Origin: Fremontodendron californicum
Lineage: Eukaryota; Streptophyta; Magnoliopsida; Malvales; Malvaceae
Reading direction: 5' to 3'
Length of the DNA: 64,000 nt
NCBI GenBank assembly: GCA_030761205.1
Contig: JAULJL010000017.1
Span: 4,598,001 to 4,662,000 of the forward strand
In this document: in pieces, positions 56,508-64,000 of the stretch
Layout of the letters: every line of letters starts with the position of its first letter
How positions within the stretch are numbered: position 1 is the stretch's first letter
Made by a program: the position numbers and the translations under genes
The notes under the pieces: generated by a model
Told to the model about the DNA's origin: nothing
Database searches by the model: none
The model's input: the letters and a program-made list of their open reading frames with translations, nothing else

Positions 56508-59500
56508 ATGCAAAGGTTTCATGCTGCTAGCTGCAATAGTGCAGTTAATAACAGTGCAATAGGAGGAGCTTCAGCTAGGGATACTGCCCGGGCTGACTCA
56601 TCTTCATTACCACCTAACTTCTCATTGAATTCTAGGTATCAAAATACCATATTCTTTTGTGCTCCGTTCACAGATTCTCATCTTCTTGAATTGACTTCAT
56701 TGATTGATTCTAAAACCAGTGTTTGTTTATATTTTAGTTTCTTTGATGAATTTTCAATTAATCACCACATGTTGAGAATGTTCTGCTCCTATTCATAAGA
56801 ACACTGTTAATCTGGAATTAGTTTTTCTAAGCCTTGAACTGAGTACTTTGTGCCCTTTTGTCTGCATAAGTTGCATCTTATTGTTAGAAGTGGACGCTAA
56901 TGCTTGGATACCTCCTACACCTTTCTTGTTTTTTTTTTCCAAATCATTTTATGCATTTTTTGAAAAATAGATTTGCCATACTAAATGAGACTGTTATTTT
57001 TTTTTTAGAGAATCTATTTATCCTTAGCATTTTTTATTAGAGCTGTAAAGTTGTCTACCTGCAGTAAATACACGTTTTCTACCTGGTCTCCTTAATTTTT
57101 CTTATTTTGTAGGCGGCAATCTCCGTTAGCACCCTACAAGTTAAAGTGTGACAAGGAACCTCTTAATTCCAGGTAATTTCTTCTGCAATTGAATTGATTC
57201 AATTGGAGCAGTTGTTTTTGTGTTAGTGATATTTATACAGAATGATTCAGTTATGCCTCAGAATAGGGTTATATGTTACTTTTGATTGCTTTGAAATAAT
57301 GGATTGCGAAGCTGCCTGAGTTGATGGTCCTACTGATATGATTCTTAAGTTTATCCTTTTAGGTTATATGCTAGTTTTGGTTGCTTTATAATAATGGGTT
57401 GCAAAGCTGACTAAGTTGATGGCCCTATTGATTTGGTTCTTAAATTTATCTTCGTAAGTTATTGGATATCTTGCATACTAGTAATTTCTTATTGTTCCTT
57501 TTCAGACTTGGGCCCCCTGATTTTCATCCTCAGTCCCATAATTGTCCCGAGGAGACTCTCACTAGAGAAAATGTGCAGCAGGGACATAAGGAGACTATTG
57601 ATGGACTGGAGGTATAGTCTTATGATTGATTAAGGTTCAATTCTTTTATTTTTTGTTTTGATGCAAATCCATATGTGTATGTTTGCTTCATGCAAGTTGT
57701 TAGTAACTATGGTTGCTTTACCAATCTATATGAATTGCAATGACATCTCTTTTTTTTTTTTTTCTTGAACTTAATGCTGAGGTAACCATACTTTTCTGTT
57801 TTTGAGCTAAGTAAAATGATTTTAACCGGGTCTCCATGAAAATGAAAAGATTGGATCATGATTTATTTGTTTGTTACTGATAATTGAAGTTCAAGTCTAT
57901 ACTCTCTATTCTACTTGAAAGGAATTGGATAGAGGCTATTTTTCAAATATGCTTACATTTTCTGATGGGTTGGGAACTAATATCTGCATATGCTCCAAGC
58001 TTGGGATTCTTGTTTTATTGTGGCAGTCTCTATTAAACCTTACTTTCTTCTTCCCCGTGATGCTGGTTGATTCCATTTTTATTTATCTTTTTGCACTTTC
58101 TTTGCTTAGATTGAAATCAGATAGCATCTGTGTGAGGGCTGCTTTGCGCTTATGCTGATAAAGCAACTTAGCAATATTTTAAAGCTGTAGGAAATTTAAA
58201 TATGGAAAATTTTGAAGATAATTCCAGGGAATTAACTGTCTTTCTGTTAGCTTCTTTTATTACCATAATCTTTGTTGTCTAACATGGTCCTGCCATCTGT
58301 TCAGGATTCGAAAGAGACTTCGTTGACTCAGGTTCAGGCTTTTACAAAGCCAGTTGTTCTGAAATGCAGAGATGTAAGTCACTTTATTTGGGATGCTATG
58401 GTCGTCAAGTAGACTGTTTTATGCATATTTAATTTATTTTCTCAACTCAAAAAAAAAAAAAGTGAAATATAACTGTCAGTTTTTAATTTTTTTAATAAGT
58501 AATTCTTTTCCCTTCTTTGCAGGCAATTAGGAAGTGTCTAAGGACTATCAATGAATCTCGTGCTCAAAAGCGGAAGGTGATGCATTCGTTCTTTTCATAT
58601 TTATTAACTTATCTGCTTCTTTAGTTGTTTCCTGTTTCTGTACTTGTATTATCGATTCTTTTTTCTTCCTTTTTAAAGTTCTTGATCTCAGTACAGAATT
58701 TGAGGCTGTATTTTGTTCTTGTCAGGCTGGTCAGGTTTATGCTCTCCCTCTTTCTGGTCCACTGTTAAGTAAACCAGGGGTTTTCCCTGAACAAAGGCCG
58801 TGCAATGAAGATTTCAAAAAGAAATGGATTGAGGTATGTTCAGACTCCCCAACATTCATGACTGGTTGTACATAACTTTTCCTTTTTTTTTTTTTTTTTA
58901 TATATATTTTGAGTTCTTGAAACTTGTTGAAAGGCAAAAACAAACTTTATGCATTAACTCAATGAATTGTTATGTTCTTGTTTTTCTCAGGGCTTATCAC
59001 AGCAACACAAACATTTGCGTTCTTTGGCTGATCAAGTTCCTCAAGGGTATAAGAAGAGAACACTAATAGAGATTCTTATCAAGAATAATGTTCCATTGCT
59101 GAGAGCAACTTGGTTTATCAAAGTAACTTATCTTAATCAGGTACAATTGCCGTCATTATTATAACTATCTGATCATGCCCTTTGCAATTGTCCTAGGCTA
59201 TTCATAATATTGGAAGGTAGCAGATTATGGTTATCTTTTGCAGGTTCGCCCTGGTTCTGCAATTTCTTCTGGAGCACCTGATAAAACTCAATTATCTTGT
59301 ACAGAACTCTGGACAAAAGATGTCATTGATTACTTGCAGTACCTTTTGGACGATTTTTTTTCTAGAAATAATTCTCATTCTACTCAACACGGTAGAGATC
59401 GATTTCCACAAATGCTTTATGCTGGGTCTTTTCAGCATAGGAGTGATCCAGCATCTGCAATTGTTGATGGTGAGGAGCTGTCCTTTCACTTTAAATGGTG

Positions 59501-62500
59501 GTATGTGGTGCGGCTCTTGCAATGGCATCATGCAGAAGGACTGGTTCTTCCTTCTCTTATCATTGATTGGGTTTTGAATCAACTGCAGGTATTTAATTTG
59601 GTGTATTCTACCCGCATTGCAAATATTTTTTCGACCTTTCTGAGAGACTTGTTCATATAGGGAGTAATTATGAGCTTATGAACATTCTTCTAGTTTCTGA
59701 TTGTTGTATTTGTTCTTTTCCAGGAAAAGGAATTGCTTGAGATTCTGCAGTTGTTATTGCCTATCATTTATGGAGTTTTGGAAACCATCATTTTATGTCA
59801 GACATATGTACGCAATCTTGTGGGTGTAGCTATTCACTTCATCTGCGAGCCTTCTCCAGGTGGATCTGATTTGGTTGATAATTCCCGGAGAGCGTACACA
59901 ATATCTGCTCTGATTGAGATGCTTCGCTATTTGATACAGGCTGTGCCGGATACGTTTGTTGCTTTAGATTGTTTTCCTTTACCAACTTGTGTACTCTCAC
60001 ATGCATTTAATGATGGTGGTTTTTTATCAAAGTCATCAGGTGATGCAGGGAATATAAAAAATAATTCAGCAGATGCTTATGTTCTCAGAAGTAAAGGGTT
60101 TGATTCTAAATACCAATCCTTGTCATTTATTCATGTTGTTTCCACCATCCAGAAACGTGCTGAGAATCTTGCTAAAGGTGCAAGTGCTGGATATCAGCGC
60201 CAAAGTGTGGCAAAAGCTGTGCAGACCCTGGATAAAGCTCTTTTGCAAGGAGATCTAATAGCGGCTTATAAACATATCTTCAATGATCTTTGTGATGAAG
60301 CAGTTGGCGAAGGTTGGGTAGCACAAGTCAGTCCATGCTTAATATCATCACTAAAATGGCTTCGAACTGTGAATTTTTCTTTGATTTGCTCAGTTTTTTT
60401 CCTTTGTGAGTGGGCAACATGTGATTTCAGAGACTTCCGGACTGCTCCACCCCGTGACTTGAAGTTCACTGGCTGGAAAGATTTTTCTCAAATGTATCTT
60501 GCAATTCAGCTTTTGAAGCTGAAGATGAAAGAGCTGCAGAATCCACAACACAAGAATGGAAGGACTTCTGGAATTAACAGCACTGCAAAGAATACCCGTC
60601 GGCAGAATAACTATTCCAGCAGGAATTTGTTAGGAAATATATATGAAGCTAAAAGCAATGGAAAAGGTATGGATGGAAGAAGTAGAAATTCTTCAGATAT
60701 ATTTGACAGCCCAGGTCCTCTGCATGATATTATTGTGTGCTGGATCGATCAGCATGAAGGGCATAAAGGAGAAGGTGGCAAGCGTCTTCAGCTTTTTGTA
60801 TTGGAACTCATACGTTCTGGAATCTTTTATCCTCAGGCATATGTGAGGCAGCTGATAGTTAGTGGAATTATTGATACAAATGGACCTATGGCTGATCTGG
60901 ACAGAAGGAAGAGACACCACCGAATCTTGAAGCAGCTCCCAGGGCAGTTTATGCATGACGCCTTGGAAGAAGCAAGAATTGCTGAGGGCTCAGAACTGCT
61001 TGAGGCTGTAAATGTTTACTCAAATGAACGTCGTCTTGTCCTTCATGAGCTTCTTTTTGATCAATATAAAAATGCAAACAATTCTCATGTATCAACTAAG
61101 AAGCAAAAGTATCATTCTACCTGGGCAAGAGATGGTGCTTCCCAAGTTTCATGTGATCAGCGGAAAACTGTTCAGTCTTCAAAAAATTTCAGGAGAGATG
61201 TGGACCTTGAAGAACTGAAGGATTCCATCTCATTGTTGTTGCAATTCCCTAGCTCATCTTTTGCAGATAGTGGGGTGGATGAGTCTCAAGGGAGTGTCAA
61301 AAGGCCTGTTGGGTCAACATGCAACATGATGGATTTGTTTGAAGGTACTCCTGGGTGTGAAGATTGTAAAAGGGTAAAAAGACAGAAATTAAGTGAGGAT
61401 AAGAGCTCATGTCTTCAAGTATCTTCACCAATTCCATCAGATGATGAAGATACTTGGTGGGTGAGGAAGGGGCCGAAAAACTTATCTTTCAAAGTTGACC
61501 CCCTTCTTAAGTCAACGAAGCAAGCTTCTCGTGGTAGGCAAAAGACTGTGCGTAAAACTCATAGTCTTGCTCAATTAGCAGCTGCTAGAATTGAGGGGAG
61601 CCAGGGAGCATCTACAAGTCACGTATGTGATAACAAGATAAGCTGCCCACATCATAGAACTGAGGTGGAAACTTTGAAGCCACTGGATGGGATCAGAACA
61701 TCCCATTTTGGAGATATCGTTTTGATCGGAAAGGGTTTAAAGCAGCTTCGCTTTGTGGAGAAGAGGATTGTCACAGTTTGGTTGATATCTGTAGTTAGGC
61801 AGCTTGTTGAAGAGTCAGAGAAATCTATGGCCAAGGTTGGCCAGTATGGCAGGCCCTTTGTTGCAGCTGATGGGAAGAGTCCTTTAAGGTGGAAGCTTGG
61901 TGAGGATGAGCTATCAACCATACTGTATCTAATGGATGTTTCTTGTGATTCAGCTTCAGCTGTCAAATTTCTCCTCTGGTTGTTGCCAAAAGTTATTAGT
62001 AATCCCAGTCCTTCCATCCATAGTGGGAGAAATATTCTAATGGTGCCCAGGAACACAGAAAATTATGCATGTGAAGTGGGGGAGGCATATCTTTTATCAT
62101 CTCTCCGAAGGTGAAATATAATTTTTTTTGCCTCCTTTTCTTTTAATTAATTGTTCATGCAAATCATATCTGGCTATCAGAGTTGTTCTTTTTTAGGTTG
62201 GTTCTTTGTTAGCGTCCATTGCATAGCAGTATGGTTTGATACACTTGCTGTTTCTTGAGCTTACTTTAACAATAATTTTAGCCTCTTTTCCCTCTTTTCT
62301 CCCCCAATTTCTGGCTAAAGCAAAAGTCTTCAGGATTCGTTTGTGAATGTGTATTATTGACTGCATTGAAACATTTCAACAATACATTTTCTTCTTGGTG
62401 TTTGGTTGGAGTAGACTAATATCTAGGAAACCGTTCTTGAGATTGGGAGAACTTCAAATTTTCTTCCCTGAAAGTTGTTCTTATTGCTCAGGTTGGATTA

Positions 62501-64000
62501 TTGAGCCACTGGATCTGTCATGGAAAAACCTTTTCGTGTTCCTGTCCATGTTTTGGCTTGACCTGCATATGTGTGTCTTACATGCTTAGTGATGAATTTT
62601 GTTCAGGTATGAGAACATACTTATTGCCGCAGATCTTGTGCCTGAAGCTTTGTCAGCTACAATGCATCGTGCTGCAGCAGTTATGGCCACTAATGGAAGA
62701 ATTACAGGTTCAGGAATCCTAGTTTTTGCTCGATATTTGTTGAAGAGGTATGGCAATATTGCCAGTGTAATTGAATGGGAGAAGAATTTCAAGGGGACTT
62801 GTGATAAAAGACTTTTGTCTGTACTTGAACCTGGAGAAACAGAGGGAGAGTTTGGGTTTCCACTTGGAGTTCCAGCAGGGACTGAAAATCCTGATGATTA
62901 TTACCGTCAAAGGATAACTGGTGGACGGTTATCTAGAGTGGGTTTAAGCATGAGAGAGATGGTTCAGCGTCATGTTGATGATGTCTTGCACTATATCTTA
63001 GGTAAAGAGAGAAATTTTTTTGCAGCCAATGCACCAAAAAGTCATGCCATTGAAAAAGGGGATGATGGTTATCATGTAGCTCAACAAATCATAATGGGAC
63101 TAATGGACTGTATTAGGCAGACTGGTGGTGCAGCTCAAGAAGGGGACCCGAGTTTGGTGTCTTCTGCTGTTTCTGCCATTGTTGACAGTGTTGGACCAAC
63201 CCTAGCAAAGATACCTGATTTTACTGGTGGCAGCAATTATTCAAATTATCAGCCACCTATGAATTCCTTGAATTTTGCTAAGCGCATCTTGCGCATTCAT
63301 TTAATATGTCTATGCCTGCTAAAGGAAGCTCTTGGAGAGCGCCAAGGCCGAGCATTTGAGATAGCTCTTGCAACAGAGGCTTCTTCTGCTTTAGCAGTAG
63401 CATTTGCTCCTGCAAAGTCCTCTCGAGGCCAGTTTCAGTTGTCTCCTGATGCTCCTGATTCTAATGCAAACTTATCTGCTGACAATTTGAACAGTTCTGC
63501 CAAAGCGGCTCTTGGGAGAACGACCAAAATGGCTGCTATTTCTGCTCTTGTCATTGGGGCTATTATTCATGGGGTTGTTAACTTGGAGAGAATGGTAGTG
63601 GTCTTAAGATTAAAGGAAGGTTTGGATGTTGTTCAGTTTGTAAGGAGCACAAAAACTAGTTCTAATGGTAATGCCCGATCTGTTGGAGCTTTTAAGGTGG
63701 ACAACTCGGTTGAAATTTATGTGCACTGGTTTCGGCTGTTTGTTGGGAACTGCAGAACTGTTTGTGATGGACTAGTTTTGGAACTCTTGGGTGAACAATC
63801 TGTTGTGGCTCTTTCAAGGATGCAGAGATTGCTCCCAATTAATTTGGTCTTTCCACCAGCTTATGCAATATTTGCGTTTGTTATATGGAAGCCATTCATT
63901 TTGAATGGTAACATTGCAAGTCGTGAAGATATTCATCAATTGTATCAGTCTTTAACCATGGCCATTGGTGATGCCATAAAACACATTCCTTTTCGAGATG
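56508..64000 (+). CDS. MED12: Mediator complex subunit 12 (partial; continues beyond window)
   Basis: Ten exons so far, in continuous phase: 56508-56635, 57113-57172, 57506-57611, 58305-58373, 58523-58576, 58726-58833, 58991-59140, 59244-59588, 59724-62110 and 62607 onward, open to the window end. They encode about 1,600 residues; plant MED12 is usually a little over 2,000. It begins MQRFHAASCNSAVNNSAIGG, the highly conserved plant MED12 start (CRYPTIC PRECOCIOUS / CENTER CITY in Arabidopsis). The Med12 domain lies about residues 180-225 (NNVPLLRATWFIKVTYLNQ). Further conserved blocks include FKWWYVVRLLQWHHAEG, GPLHDIIVCWIDQHE and AYVRQLIVSGI. MED12 joins CDK8, cyclin C and MED13 in the kinase module that docks on Mediator and regulates RNA polymerase II transcription in the nucleus. 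The 2,387-base exon 9 is typical of plant orthologues. A short upstream ATG overlaps the start. Confidence 0.95.

Overview
This is nuclear DNA from a eudicot plant, probably a woody rosid, although the species cannot be fixed from the window. The reasons are AT-rich spacers, GT-AG introns in every gene, plant-only protein families (PIP aquaporin, USP-kinase-U-box proteins, a plant-type MED12) and plant-type transposons (MULE, Harbinger-like and hAT-like MITEs, a DUF4283-type LINE). I see no bacterial, phage or CRISPR-like content.

Layout. 1-805: first exon and promoter of a PIP1 aquaporin (minus; the gene runs off the left edge). 0.8-6 kb: gene-poor spacer. 6.07-13.2 kb: SKP1-like protein 21 gene (plus), with three separate tandem duplications inside its introns. 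13.2-16.5 kb: spacer with a fold-back element. 16.5-24.2 kb: 14-exon signal peptide peptidase-like protease of the SPPL2/SPPL4 type (plus), carrying a 1.2-kb Harbinger-like MITE and a 183-bp hAT-like MITE in introns. 25.1-37.2 kb: two minus-strand tandem paralogues of the USP / coiled-coil / kinase / U-box family, with a decayed third piece between them. 37.3-45.5 kb: AT-rich repeat desert of tandem arrays and MITEs. 45.5-50.6 kb: a Mutator-like element (MULE) with about 450-bp terminal inverted repeats, hairpin modules, a nine-copy 98-bp minisatellite and a frameshifted transposase. 50.6-53.3 kb: a LINE on the minus strand holding ORF1 and the endonuclease part of ORF2, cut where the MULE begins. 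54.7-64 kb: the MED12 gene (plus), running off the right edge.

Function. The host genes are not a pathway: water channel, SCF-type ubiquitin adaptor homologue, intramembrane aspartyl protease, two U-box E3/kinase receptors and a Mediator kinase-module subunit. The two U-box genes share nine exons with equivalent junctions. Gene 2 keeps a canonical kinase core. Gene 1 has the catalytic Asp of the HRD-type loop replaced by Asn and a degraded glycine loop, so it is predicted to be a pseudokinase with an intact U-box.

The strongest unusual signals are this active/pseudokinase pair, and a three-copy 173-191-bp MITE family with perfect 8-bp target duplications. One MITE copy sits exactly at a 5' splice site and its duplication preserves the donor. 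Exon boundaries were read by eye from splice sites and reading frame; no alignment or database search was run.
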